Origin: Laguncularia racemosa
Lineage: Eukaryota > Streptophyta > Magnoliopsida > Myrtales > Combretaceae
Direction: 5' to 3'
Length of the DNA: 64,000 nucleotides
NCBI GenBank assembly: GCA_037954665.1
Contig: JBBMOL010000181.1
Coordinates: 744,001-808,000, forward strand
The notes beneath the pieces were generated by a model. It saw only the letters and a program-made list of their open reading frames with translations, did no database searches and was not told the DNA's origin. A program made the translations under genes and the position numbers. This document shows, piece by piece, positions 22,481 to 34,269 of the stretch; the first letter of the stretch is position 1; every line of letters begins with the position of its first letter.

Positions 22481-23300
22481 AACAGCTCACTACTGCTGTT
22501 GGATTGCCGCCATTGCTGTTGTTGTTCTCCCCTGCACACACCACGCACCTCGGGTCCTTCTCTTCCTTCCTCATTTTCTTTTCCTCCTCTAGTCGCAGTT
22601 GCCGCCATCGCCTCCGTCATCAAGGAAGGAGACGAGACAGACATGACTTGGAAGATACTACCACTGTTGTCACTATCGTCCCTGTGTTAGTGCTACTGTG
22701 GCAGTCGTCGTGGCTGCCGGTGTGGCTATTGCACCACAATTGTGGTCGTGGTTATCATTGCTGTCTTGTTACTATTGCCGCCGAAGTTGTTGTCGGTCTT
22801 TGCAGCCTCCCTGCCACCGGGAGTGGGGTCGCTATTGCTATTCATCGCTATAGTCGCTATCATCATCATCGTTTGCTGTCGTCGAGAAAGGAGACGAGGC
22901 AACATGTCGCCAAGCCGCTGTCACTAATGTTAATGCTACCGTTGTGGTGGCCGTCGTTACTGGGTCGCCATTTGTTGTTGCTACTGTTGTCATTGTAGTT
23001 AAGGTTATCGTCGGAGTCGTTGCCGTCATTCCGGTCATCGTTGCAGCTGTTGCTATTGTCGAGCTCATTGTTATGGCCGCCGTTGTCGTTGTGATCGTCC
23101 CCTCTCTCGTACACTCACACATTCAACCATCCACCACTGTTGCCATTGTTGTTAGAGGCCATCATTGCTGCTGTTGAAGGCCATAGTTGCCGTCGCTGTT
23201 ATTGTCGAGGGCTATCCAGGTAGTTGCTGTTATTGTCACTGTTGAGATCGCGGTTGCTGGCATCGTTCCTTGTTGCTATGTCGTTGTTGTTGGGGTTTCT
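22481..23300 (+). repeat. GTT/GTC/GCC trinucleotide-rich tract
   Basis: Degenerate GTT, GTC, GCC, ATC and CTG triplets recur on the plus strand over about 800 bases with no fixed unit. GC content is clearly above that of the neighbours. Several frames are open on both strands, with compositionally extreme translations (Val/Ala on plus, Thr/Asn/Asp on minus). I see no motif that supports a protein. Confidence 0.65.
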
Positions 23301-23390
23301 TCTCATATCAGGGCGATTCGTTGATTAGCAAACGTGAGGAAATCTAAATAGTAAAGTCTCACCAATAAGAGTGGGAATGATCAAAGGCGT

Positions 23391-23600
23391 CGATCCTAGT
23401 AGAAGAAGAAAGGAAGAAGAAGAGAAAAAGAAAAGGAAGGAAGAAGAAAAGGAAAGAAAGGAAAAGGAAGAAAGAGAAAGAGAGGGAGCAGGGGGGCCGG
23501 TTGGGGTAGGGGTGGGGGGGGGGGGGGGGGGTGGGGTGGGGTGGGAATGAGAGATAAGATAAGAAAAGAAAGGAAAAGAAAGAAAATAAAGGGGATGGGA
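23391..23600 (+). repeat. Purine-only tract with long G-run
   Basis: GAAGAAGAAAGG-type words from about 23400 to 23490, then GGGG-rich sequence at 23491-23545 with a run of about 18 G near 23514-23531 and GGGGTGGGGTGGGG after it, then AAGAAAAGAAAGG again. A G-quadruplex is possible on the plus strand. Confidence 0.8.
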
Positions 23601-24574
23601 CATTTTTTTTTAACAATAATGTATATATATTTATATGTATATTTATATATTATATTATAATTATATTTTATTTTAAAAATACCCCTATTTTAACATTCCG
23701 CATGTATACGAAAATACGTTTAAAAATTATATCTTTAATAATTTATTACAAAATTTTACATCTAGGTTAATTTGATTATTCCGAAAATAAATTTTAACTC
23801 TAACTTTGCATTTAAATTTCCTAGATTTATAATTTAAATTAATTTTTTAATTTAACTAAATATCGTTTGAAAATTACATTTCGAAAAATTTATTATTCTA
23901 TTTATTTCCTTTAATTGTTTATATAATTTTTTTGGACTTCACAAGCAACCTCAAGAGCACATGCTTTTGATATAACCTTTACAAAAAAAAGCACTGGACT
24001 TAAAATTTTTCAAAAAGCTTCAACATGTTTAAAATTTTTTTAGCAAAGGTTGAACACTCTTCATTCCTTTTCTATGTACCTGTTAAATCATAGATATGCG
24101 ATGAGTAATCCGATTATTTTGGCCAAGAATTTAAATTTACTAATTAATAAGGTGACCACACGGATGAGAGCATGCAAGCCAATCAGTCATTCCAAACAAT
24201 CAATGGCAATCACAAGAACATCAAGCAATTAGCAAGCAACAAGCAAATAGTAGATCATCTAAACTCCCTCACTTAGGCTTGACTTAAGGATTGTAGTAAT
24301 CCTTGGTAGAGACTGAGGTTCATCTAAAAAACCTAAACAATTAGACATAAGAGAAAATACATATAAGAATAACTACAACTAAAATATACTATTCTAGTAT
24401 CCCAATATAAACCCCAAGTCTTATTAGAGTCTTTTGGGGTATCTTTTAATTATTTAGATTCTTAATAGTTTAGGCCTAAGGCCTCAAGTCCAAGTTCACG
24501 GTCCTTTGTTTACAAATTAGTCTGTTGTCAAAGTTCACGCTTAGGTTCTCGTCATGGTAAGTCTTGTTCTCAAA
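23601..24574 (+). repeat. AT-rich anonymous DNA
   Basis: Very AT-rich, with TATATATTTATATG words near 23620-23660 and the phrase ACCCCTATTTTAACATTCCGC near 23681-23702. GGACTTCACA at 23934-23943 loosely resembles the inverted form of the X start, but flanking bases do not duplicate. No gene seen. Confidence 0.4.
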
Positions 24575-24745
24575 TGATGCCATGATAGGGCAAATGTATG
24601 TCCAGGGTATATGTCCATGAGTATGTCCATTAACATGTCTAAGAATATGTTCATAAATTTCCAATAAAATGTCCACGAATATATGTCCAAAATATGTCAA
24701 GAATATGTCCATGAATGTCCAAAAATATGTTCATGGATGTTTAAT
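24575..24745 (+). repeat. Degenerate tandem repeat of ATATGTCCATGA-type units
   Basis: ATGTCCATGA, ATGTCCATTA, ATGTCCACGA, ATGTCCAAAA and ATGTTCATGG recur about every 12-20 bases over 170 bases. Confidence 0.7.
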
Positions 24746-25956
24746 AGGTAAAAAATAGTTATAGATGATCATAAGTCTTCAAGATTCGAAATTAGGGTCT
24801 TAACATCCTTTCTTTGAACATTTGTATTTATTTGGGGTTTGAAATATATCTAAACACTAGAAAATAATCTAAATGAAAGAGAAATAGAGTAGTCTTATGG
24901 GGATAAGGTTTGCTTGAAGTGGAATTACAATTGGAACCTACAACTTTCATAAATAGGTGATATTAGTGTATGTAGATGAAGAGTATGCTATGAAAGCAAC
25001 TTGGGTTAAGCAGGAATTACCTTAATTTGATGAAAACCCCTTGAATACCTAAATTAAAGGTCCTATAATATAGAAAATAGGTAAGATTAGTAGCTTCCTT
25101 AAGAGAGTTAAAGATAACTCAATCTTCTTGGAAGTTCTTACCTTAATGCATGGTGTTGGTGGTTCCGAAACTCTTGTCAGTTTTGGAGATGTAAACATAA
25201 CTAATTATGGATGAAATTTTTTCAATTCTTAGAGGAATATTGGGTGTCTTTGGTGGAGATTTGGATGAGTAGAAATTAGAGAATAGGGGGCTCAAAGTGG
25301 CATGAGAAATGGAGGGCTTTACCTAGGTAGGTTAGCCTCCTTACATCCCCCTTTATAGTAATTAAGTTTTGTTACTTTGTAATTAATTTTTTGTTCTGAT
25401 TTTTCATGCCTAAGGGGACAATATTGGGCAGGTTTTAGAGTCACAATTTTCCTAATATCTTATAGGATAAGTTAGGGTATTAATGATATAGGATAAGATA
25501 AGGTAGATGATGTCATATTGATAAAATCACATGGTGTTGACATGGTCGAAAGAGGAGGGCAGCCTTTGGTAGCTTCTAGGTAGTTTCTTGGGCTAATTTG
25601 TTATTTATTTTTAGTTGACCTCCTTAGCTTAGTCATGACAAATTTTGGGCTGATTTTGATTAGGTTAAGATTATGTAAGACGGCTTCAAACAAGGGGTGA
25701 AACAAGGTTAAGTAACAAGGTGTTTTTGGAGGTGAGACTTAGATGTAATTTTCGTCTTGTTTATAAGACCCTAAAATTCTAATTTTTCAATGATATTTCC
25801 AGGTCCCCAATCTACTTTAATCATGGTAATTTAGGATATTTTATATTAAATTAAATTAAGATAGGAAGGGGTGAATTGAATGGTGACATGTTAGATGGGT
25901 TTACATGGTGGTGTTTCACATGAAGAAGGGATTTCTAATCTATTTTTGGGGGCTCA
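24746..25956 (+). other. Unassigned AT-rich DNA
   Basis: No frame above 60 codons with recognisable content, no tandem repeat and no match to the other elements in the window. Confidence 0.4.
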
Positions 25957-26844
25957 TGATACGAAATCGGTTTGCTCGGATTCCTAACTAATACGAACCA
26001 TGCCAACGTGTGACGAAACCTAATACCAATATGTTCGGAATTCGCTACCTAAGATGCCAAACACACTCAAGTGGAAACCATGACCCGTTGTCTATAAACA
26101 AGACAAGAACCTTGATATAATATGAAGATGCCACAATCGGGATGAAAGACCGACTGATAAGTCGGGATAAACGCCACGGAAGAAAAATCCGATAAGTTCT
26201 AGATTAGTTCTTTAAAGAACCAAGAGTGGAATTCTCTCAAAAGTGTTTTTCAAACTTTAATGTTGTATGTTTTATCTTCTAAATGTTCTAAACCCTAGGA
26301 GCTTTATATTAGGGTTTACAATTCATAACAATAAAGGCCCAAAAAGACATCACTTCAATAAGTGTGTAAAAATAACAAAACAAGACATGAAGGCCGGCGT
26401 CGGAGAGATACACGGCCGTATACTTTGGCCGTGTATAATTCTGTGGAAATTCTTGACAACATACACGACCGTGTACTTCTAGTCGTGTATCTTTCTGTGG
26501 AAATTCTTGACACCATACACGGCCGTGCCTTTGAACCGTGTATACGATCGTGTATGATTCTGTGTAACCTCTAGACTCCTACACGGCCGTGCCTTGTAAT
26601 GACACGCCCTCTTCACCCCGTATCCGGTATGACTTGTACAAGAGCAAGGGCATTTCCATGGTTGTTCCAATCCTTTCCAACTTCATGAGTGCTCCAATCC
26701 TTTCCGGCTTCGTGGACATCCTTTATCAACCCGTTAAGTGCTTCCTTGAATCGTTTCGCTCGATTTCTTGTGATTGGTCCAGGTGGCACTTTAAGAGGAT
26801 CCACATTCCATCTTCAAGCTTGGCTCCCATCATGGCTCTCATCA
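25957..26844 (-). repeat. 3' LTR of B3
   Basis: About 888 bp. It contains a CACGGCCGTG-type array at 26411-26625 and the TATA and telo-box region near 26290-26320. Pol coding extends into it, with the CR-like PPGPITRNRAKRF readable near 26740-26790. Confidence 0.85.
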
Positions 26845-27900
26845 TTCCCCTCCTCTTGAAAAGGATTTGTCCTCAAATCATCGCCTTCATCAAAAGGACT
26901 CAAAATCAATAACATTAAATGTAGCACTTACTTGATAATCACCGGGTAAATCTATCTTGTATGCATTATCATTGATGCGCTCAAGGATTTGAAATGGTCC
27001 ATCGCCTCTAGGAAGTAGTTTAGATCGACGCTGCATAGGAAACCGCTCTTTACGCATGTGAACCCAAACCCAGTCTCCAGGTTCAAAGATAGCTTGTCAA
27101 CGACCCTTGTTGGCTTGTTTCACATACTGCTCTATTCTTCACTCAATGTTTAGCCTTGCCTTCTCATGGATCTGTTTAACAAATTCTGCTTTCTTCTTTC
27201 CATCTATATTAACATACTCAAAATAGGCAAAGGTGATAAATCCAAAGGAGTAGTGGATTCAAACCATACACAATTTCAAAAGGAGTAAACTTAGTAGCAG
27301 AATGCATTGTACGATTATAGGAAAATTCAACATGCGGCAAACAATCCTCCCAACTTTTAATGTTCTTCTTAATGACAGCCCTCAACAAAGTAGATAAAGT
27401 TCGATTTACTACCTCAGTTTGACCATCAGTCTGTGGGTGACAAGTAGTAGAAAACAATAACTTAGTTCCTAACTTAGCCTACAAGGTCTTCCAGAAGTAG
27501 CTTAAGAACTTAGCATCTCTATCCGATACAACTGTTCTAAGCATACCATGTAATCTCACAACTTCCCTAAAGAACAAATTAGCAATATTGCAAGCATCAT
27601 TTGTTTTGTGACAAGGAATGAAATGTGCCATCTTAAAGAATCTATCCACAACTACAAAAATAGAATCTCGACCATGTCTAGACCTGGGTAATCCTAACAC
27701 AAAATCCATGGAAATATCTACCTAAGGCTCATGAGGAATGGGAAGTGGGGTATAAAGCCCTTGAGGTTGGACTCTAGATTTTGCTTGCTTACACATGACA
27801 CATCGCTCACAAATCCTCTCAACATCTTGTTTCATGTGGGGCTAATAAAAGTGTTCCTGCAATACCCCTAAGGTTTTAGCTACTCCAAAATGTCCCATAA
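26613..27900 (-). pseudogene. B3 integrase and C-terminal pol fragment
   Basis: From the upstream end: CERCVMCKQ-like zinc residues near 27800, the catalytic region MDFVLGLPRSRHGRDSIFVVV with Asp, VVSDRDAKFLSYFWKTL with the second Asp, and HPQTDGQTEVVNRTL with the Glu. The end lies in the LTR at 26613. Stops near 27722, 27480 and 27116 and a deletion near 27230 break the frame. The residues match B1 at 42690-43879 closely, which fixes the family. Confidence 0.85.
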
Positions 27901-27905
27901 ATGTC

Positions 27906-27931
27906 CCATCGCCTCTAGGAAGTAGTTTAGA
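27906..27931 (+). repeat. 26-bp filler copied from B3
   Basis: CCATCGCCTCTAGGAAGTAG and the six bases after it repeat exactly the sequence at 26999-27024, about 0.9 kb away in the same orientation, and sit at the B3 truncation point. Confidence 0.8.
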
Positions 27932-29164
27932 CTCAAGTCAATGCAAGTCTTCATGAGTTGTCTAATTGTTCATCGATGGTTAACTTAAGTCAAATGGGAG
28001 TAGACTTTAGTCAATCGAGTTTAGGTTTTTAGATCTAATACTCAAGCAATGTTTGGTACTGGTGCTACATATGAAATTTGACAAAATTAGAGCTTAGTCT
28101 ACTATGTGAAATATCGATAATAAGATTGAACTCTCAAATAGGGAGTTTAATAGAAATTAGTATAGTTGAAGGTTTTCAATTAAACTTTTACTAAGCTAAA
28201 CTCATTAATTCCATCGAAAAAGAGTATCATATGAATCCTTGGTGTCTTATTTACCAAGTCTTCCTGAAGTCAACTTGGGTCTTTATCTCTAATGCTTTAA
28301 GTCTATTGAAGTCTTTTTGGGACTATCGAATGGAAGACTTAAGTCAGTGAGTCAGGTAAAGTCAATTGACTCAAGTTGACTTTTAATTTGACCAAGTTTA
28401 CTTTGGTCAACTTTTAGAATTCGATTCTCCTCTAGCTCTAGACCTTGCTAGGGTTCATTTGGAGATAAATTCTAGGTGTAGTTGCTTATCTAATAGGATT
28501 TCTATAAATCGTACCTACAAAATCCTTAAAAATCATGGATGACATTTATGCTAGAATATTTTATCTTTGATTTTGATTTCAAGGCTAAATCTATCCAATA
28601 TTCATACTTCTTTTTGTATTCCATAAGATATTCTAGTTTGGATAAGGATCTTGCTATCATCTAATAGCTCGATTTAGAATTGATGGAAGTGTAATGAGTT
28701 GGTACTAACTAGTAGAAGTTTTGGTTTTCCTTGAGAAACTTTGTCATCAAGTTTATCAAGATCACTTCCTTGAGAAGTTATACTTCTTTGCTAAGTTTCT
28801 TTTTATGTCTTACTTAAGAAGTTAATCAGTAAGGTTCCCTAAGTAGTTAGTGAAATATCTTTCTTTAAGAAGTTAACTTTAAGGTGGCTTTCTTGGGGAA
28901 GTTAGTTAGAAAGTTCCTTAGACAAACTAATTGTTTACATCTCAAAAAAAAAAAAAGAAAAAATGTATATAAAAAATTTTAAAGGAATCTTAAATTGACT
29001 AAAAGAAAATTTTGTTACATAAAGTTTCAAGACTAACTTTATGTCGCTAATAATATTTGAGGCTTAATTGTAAAATATAGATAGGAATCATAATTATTTA
29101 AAAGTATAAAAAAAAATCGGGGTATTACTTTCTACTTTTATTGAGATCTAAACAACTATCCTAA
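27932..29164 (+). other. Unassigned DNA between B3 and D
   Basis: Contains AAGTCAA and GACTCAAG words around 27930-28400, loose AAGAAGTTA repeats at about 28720-28930 and an A-run at 28947-28959. No coding frame recognised. It separates the first protease residues of D from its later ones and may hold an old LTR. Confidence 0.35.
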
Positions 29165-30325
29165 TTAATTTTGTTATTAGAAATGGCCTACTTTTTTAGG
29201 GATTCACTGGAAGTCAATTGGTTATCAGAATACCATACCACTATTAATTGTCATAACATGGTGGTACAGTTCAACATTCCTTAGGAAGATTACTTTGAGT
29301 ATAAGTTAGAAGCTCAAAAAATTTACTAGATTACCCACTTATGAGTTATGGGAAAGGAATATGCTAGTAGCTATAACTACTGAAGCTAGTGAAGAAACAA
29401 AACTAGAAGTGGTGCCTATAATAAGAATTTCCAAACGTGTTTCCAGAAGACCTTGCTGGTTTACCCCTAACCAAGGAGATAGAATTCAATATTGATTTGG
29501 TAGAGGGTGTTGATCCAATATCAAAATCGGTATATAAGATGGTGCCAATTGAATTAGAAGAGTTGAAGATGCAGTTATAGAAGCTATAGGATAAGGGTTT
29601 CATAAGACCTAATGTATCTCTCTAGGGTGTATCAGTTCTTTTGTCAAGAAAAAGGATAGAAGCATAAGGCTTGCATAGACTATAGAGAGTTGAATTGGGT
29701 CACTATTAAGAACAAGTATTCACTTCCTAAGATAGATGACCTATTTGACCAGTTATAAGGAGCTTAGGTGTTCTCTAAAATAGACTCAAGATCAGGAAAC
29801 CATCAATTAAGAATTAAGGAAGAGGACACATAGAAGATGACGTTTAGGACCTAATATAGGCACTTTGAATTTTGGTGATGCCCTTCCGATTGACCAATGC
29901 GCTTGTAGCATTTATGGACTTGATGAATAGAGTATTTAGGGACTTCCAAAATAAATTTGTAATCGTCTTCATAGATGATATCCTGATATGCTCAAAATAA
30001 TGAAGACCATGAAGAGCACTTGAGAATGGTATTATACAGGTTACAAGAAGAAAGACTAAATGCCAAATTCAATAAATGTAAATTCTAACTATAGTAGGCA
30101 AATTTTTAAGTCATATAGTTAACAAGGATGGAATATCTATAGACCTAGAAAAGGTGAGAGATATAGTGGATTGGCACAGAGCAAAGATAGTGACAAATAT
30201 AAAAGCTTCCTAAGTCTAGTAGGATATTATAGAAGGTTTGTTGAGGGATGATAAATGTGAAGCCAATTTCCAAATGCTTAAGGAGAAGCATGCGTTTGCA
30301 CAAGTTTTAGCATTACCCAAAAGTG
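29165..30325 (+). pseudogene. D protease end and reverse transcriptase, heavily mutated
   Basis: In pieces: protease end VNWLSEYHTTINCH near 29210; the linker LAGLPLTKEIEFNIDLVEG near 29450-29510; KDGS-like and GYYR-like relics further on; MPFRLTNA near 29880; and the polymerase active site as VIVFIDDILICSK near 29955-29995. LSLVGYYRRF near 30215 is the connection region. Many in-frame stops show long neutral decay. Element F interrupts it at 30330, and the RNase H continues at 56045. Confidence 0.85.
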
Positions 30326-30330
30326 GGAAG

Positions 30331-31784
30331 TGTTTAGTCCCAATTAGATTAATCAAGAGGGGGGTGAATTGATTAATTAATTAAAGTTTTCACTTTTTTG
30401 CAAATCATTCAAAAAACTCTTGACTAATAAAATCATGTGAATAACAATAATGTGCAGTAAACAAAATAGTAAAGAATAGAATGCTTAGAGATTTATAGAG
30501 GTTCCGCCTCGAGCGTCAGTCCTCTCTTCCAGCTCCAGCGTGGGGTCCCGGTTGTGTTTCACTATAACAACAAATTGAAAGTGTACAATATATGCCTCTT
30601 TAAGGCAAAGTCTCACTGCTGAGTCTTTCTAGCTTCTTCACTAAGCTAATCACTCAACTACAGTGATGAAACAACTATCAATTCCTTATACACAAAAGGA
30701 ATTACAATGACAATGAGGAATATCAAATTTCCTCTATAAAATAGATCACAATGTATATGTAAAATTTTCTGCTTGAAGATGTATGAGCCTTTCTTTTCCG
30801 TGTGTTTTTTTTTTTTCTCACAGAAAACGTTCTCTCTTCTTCTTTTTTTTTTGAATTGAACACTCCTTTTATATGAAGAAGAGACATAACGGTTACTTGG
30901 AGTTCCACGTGACAAGCTTTTTTTTTTTTTGAAATTTTGTATTTCAAAATAAAGTTGATTCTGTTGGAGAGGATCTACATTCCGTGATATCTTTGATGAG
31001 GATAAGCTTGGATAAATCAGTTTGACCCATATCTTCTTTGGAGATATTTCTTGAATCAAGTTTGTTGAAGATATCCCTCATATTAAGGAACCATATCTTC
31101 ATGTAACAATCATATTTCTTATCGTTATCTTTGTAAATGCTGGATCTCCCAAAATATAGCATAAATATCTGATTTAAATCTTGATAAACTTGTAAATCTA
31201 TATATGATCTCACTTTATCATAAATGAAATCTTTGAATAAAATCTTGTAAAACTTTATGTAAATTAAGAAACCCCATGATATAAAATCCAACTTTAGAAA
31301 AAAACACATCAAGTATATTACCCAAATATACTTGACACGTGGAGCTAGGCCTTGAAATTTATAAAACCATTGATACAAAATTAGAGCGAAATCTGGAGAA
31401 AATTCGTGACAGGACATGGAAGGTTCTGAAAGTGCTTCTGAAACAACCTGTTAACTATCCTCCTGTTATGAAGGTTCTGAAAGTGCTTTTGAAACAAACC
31501 TATCAACTGTTCATTACTATTTGTAAAGGTTCTGAAGTTTTCTGAAAGATTCTCATGAGAACTGACGGATACACTGCACAACTTCTGAAACACCTTCTAT
31601 CAAACAAAAATAAGTCGATATAACACTTTTGAAAGGGGTTCTGACAAGCTTCTGTCTCCTTGTTCAATTTAGAAAAATTATGATAATTACGTACTATCTT
31701 CTAAAACAACTTTGACAAGCCTCAAACATACTTTATAATTATTCCTCTTTTGTTACATCAAAACTAAATTAGAGAGACTTAACA
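30331..31784 (-). repeat. 3' LTR of F
   Basis: Plus-strand reading starts TGTTTAGTCCCAATTAG and ends GACTTAACA. It is about 1454 bp against 1479 bp for the other LTR; many of the differences are single-base length changes. Confidence 0.9.
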
Positions 31785-31797
31785 TTCTCCCCTTTTT
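31785..31797 (-). other. Polypurine tract of F
   Basis: AAAAAGGGGAGAA on the minus strand, directly before the 3' LTR. It is preceded by TTATCATC, a context I know from Sirevirus 3' ends. Confidence 0.75.
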
Positions 31798-32021
31798 GAT
31801 GATAACAAAACACCATTAGATAAACAAAATAGAAACAACTTTCATGTTCAAGCAAACATATATTTCATATAATAGAAAAGCATCATAAACACAATAGAAT
31901 AATTATAAACGCATTCATAAGCACAATAGTAAGCAGCATTAATCTAAACACATTGATCATAAGCACTCATAGCACGATACACATTGATCTTAAGCACTCA
32001 TAAAGCACAATAGAATCATTT

Positions 32022-32060
32022 CTCCCCTTTTTGTTAACATCAAAGGGATAACTCCCCCTT
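32022..32060 (-). other. Additional polypurine blocks of F
   Basis: The minus strand reads AAGGGGGAGTTATCC and then AACAAAAAGGGGAGAAATG, repeating the tract at 31785-31797. Multiple such blocks upstream of the 3' LTR are a described Sirevirus trait. Confidence 0.6.
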
Positions 32061-32450
32061 AAATCGATGCATAAAAGATAAAAGAGTCTTTTACAACTTG
32101 ATTTTAAAACAAAAATTAAGATTAAAAACTAAGATTTTTGGATCTTGTGACTCGAGAGGTAGAAGAAGTGGTGGAAGGTTTGGTAGAGGAAGATTTTTCT
32201 GGTGAAGTATCCAAGTCGATGATATGCGCCAGAGCGAACATAATCTGGAAATTGGTGGATAGAACAACTTGATTTCACCATGAAGACTTGTGACAGATTA
32301 GAATGTTTTATCTGTCTTGGAGTCCAAAGTCTTGAAGGAGTTAGTGACTGAATCTCCTATCTTCCTCACTTGAGAGACAAACTTGTCAAAGCAATCACAT
32401 TGTTAGATAAATCTTGCTTGACTCTCACACTAAACTCATCATAGAGAATT

Positions 32451-33351
32451 CTATAGGATGGAGATGAGTAAGCATTTTCTTAGAATTTTTCTTGATATCA
32501 GAAAGAATATCAAAGTTTGTTTAACTTGTAACTCTATTGCTTCTAGTCTCCTAAGATCAGACCGTTGAAGAATTGAAATTTCATCTGTCAAAGCTGTCTT
32601 AACTAAATTTGATAGCTCATGTTTCAAAGCTTCTCGCATAACATTCTTCATTTGTTCATAGATCAACATTGGAAATAGCTTCTTTTGTTCCACTCTTCCC
32701 AGCCTCATCAGCATATGGTTGCTTCCTATAATCTGTTCCAAAACTATTTAGTTCTGAACCTCCTTCTTGAACAGGTATTGAAGAAGTTCCAAAGGAACAA
32801 TTCTTTCATATGCCTTTGATGGACAAAATGTGCACCATCATTCGCATACCACAAACAATCCTTAACAAAGATCGACATATTATGAAAAACTTCTTTACCT
32901 ATCCTCTTTAACTTAATAGGTTCAAAAGAGCTGGTAGGCAAAACATATCCCTTTAAACACAAACAACCGCATGAGTACATTCCTAAATACCAAACTTTCT
33001 TTATTTCTCCATATTTGATCAATGACTTAGAAGCCATTTTACATTCTTTCTATTAATCATCGCAATAGATAATTTGAGCATGTTCTATGGACATTGAAGT
33101 AGAACTGCTCTTCCTTGAACTATATACATTCAACAATAATCTTGTGTATGATTCGAGGAAACAACTCGAAATCAATAACCATTGCTTCTTTTCCATAATC
33201 CATTTATAAGCCTCCATTTATAGCAGAAAACAGATCATTCCTAGCATGTTTGTAATTTTCTACATCATCATTTATATCATGTAAGTGTAGACATTTAATT
33301 ACATCTGCCCTAGAAATTGTAAGGTCTTGCTCACATACCTTGGAAACTAAA
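32451..33351 (-). pseudogene. Second half of the F post-pol frame
   Basis: Continues, across the B1 insertion, the frame at 44652-45161. Readable pieces are SRADVIKCLHLHD (about 33290), YLGMYSCGCLCLKGYVLPTSSFEP (positions about 32925-33000, here split by no stop), and KELFLWNF (about 32790). Frames change repeatedly, and single-base indels are common in this stretch. It resembles the plant-transposon protein domain found after pol in some copia elements, which is a family-level impression only. Sireviruses such as SIRE1 carry an envelope-like frame in this position, but no signal peptide or membrane segment is evident here. Confidence 0.55.
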
Positions 33352-33356
33352 ACATT

Positions 33357-34269
33357 TGATGAGAACCATGATGGGAGCCAAGCCAGAAGATGGAATGTGG
33401 ATCCTCTTGAAGTGCCACCTGGACCTATCACAAGAACTCGAGAAAACGATTCAAGGAAGCACTTAATGGGTTGATAAAGGATGTCCACTGAAGTCGGAAA
33501 AGATTGGAGCAATCATTGAAGTTGGAAAGGATTAGAACAACCATGGGAATGCCTTGCTCTTGTACAAGTCATAACGGATACGGGTTTTGAAGAGGGCGTG
33601 TCTTTACAAAGCACGGCCGTGTAGGAGTCTGGAGGTTACACAAAATCATACACAGTCGTATACACGGTTCAAAGGCATGGCCGTGTATGAGTGTCAAGAA
33701 ATTTCCATAGAAAGATACACAACTAGAAGTACAACGGTCGTGTATGTTGTCAAGATTTCCAGAGAAAGATACACGACTAAAAGTCACGGTCGTGTACATT
33801 GTCAAGATTTCACCAGAAAGATACACGACTAGAAGTACACGGTCGTGTACATCTCCAACCGCGGTCGTGTACATCTCCAACACCAGCTCCAAGGCCGCCA
33901 GCCTTCATGTCTTGTTTTGTTATTTTTACGCAACTTATGAAGTGATGTCGTTTTGGGGCTTTATTGTTACGAATTGTAAACCCTAATATAAAACTCCTAG
34001 GGTTTAGAAACATATAGAATATAGAACATACAACATTAAGTTTGAAAAACACTTTGAGAGAATTCTCTCTTGGTACTTTAAAGAACTAATCTAGAACTTA
34101 TGGATTTTTCTTCCGTGGCGTTCATCTCGATTATCAATCGGTCTTTCATCCCGATTGTGGCATCTTCATATTATCCAAGGTTCTTGTCTCGCTTATAAAC
34201 GGTCGCGGTTTCCACTCGAGTGTGTTGGCATCTTAGGTAGCGAATTCCGAACGTATTGGTATTGGGTTT
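33357..34269 (+). repeat. 5' LTR of B1, first part
   Basis: Starts TGATGAGAACC. It includes a tandem array of CACGG(C/T)CGTG-type motifs at 33611-33885. It breaks at 34269 with GGTTT, the A2 target, and resumes at 38554. Confidence 0.9.

Larger units (their letters stand above)
25957..27931 (-). mobile_element. CRM-like element B3, 3' fragment
   Basis: A B-family 3' LTR (25957-26844, minus strand) followed by the integrase end of pol to about 27900. The element stops there, just upstream of the integrase zinc region, at an abnormal junction with a copied 26-bp filler. The LTR begins, on the plus strand, TGATACGAAATCGGTTTGC like the reverse complement of the B1 LTR end. Gag, protease, reverse transcriptase and the 5' LTR are missing. 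The target duplication cannot be tested. Confidence 0.85.

Noticed and set aside
16408..22690. Long His/Thr/Ser-rich open frames in the CA-rich tract
   Set aside because: They arise because stop words are rare in CA/TACAT sequence. Overlapping frames are open at once and show no domain or codon structure.
22504..23177. Val/Ala/Leu-rich and Thr/Asn-rich open frames on both strands
   Set aside because: Composition-driven in a triplet-rich tract. No motif, and frames are open on both strands together.
8308..23943. X as an LTR element with ends TGTCACGCC and GGACTTCACA
   Set aside because: The flanks (AGTAG and AGCAA) do not match, and the inverted ends agree only loosely.
33611..33885. CACGG-containing array as a CRISPR array
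   Set aside because: Units have no uniform repeat-spacer structure, they lie inside LTRs in several copies, and no cas gene is present.
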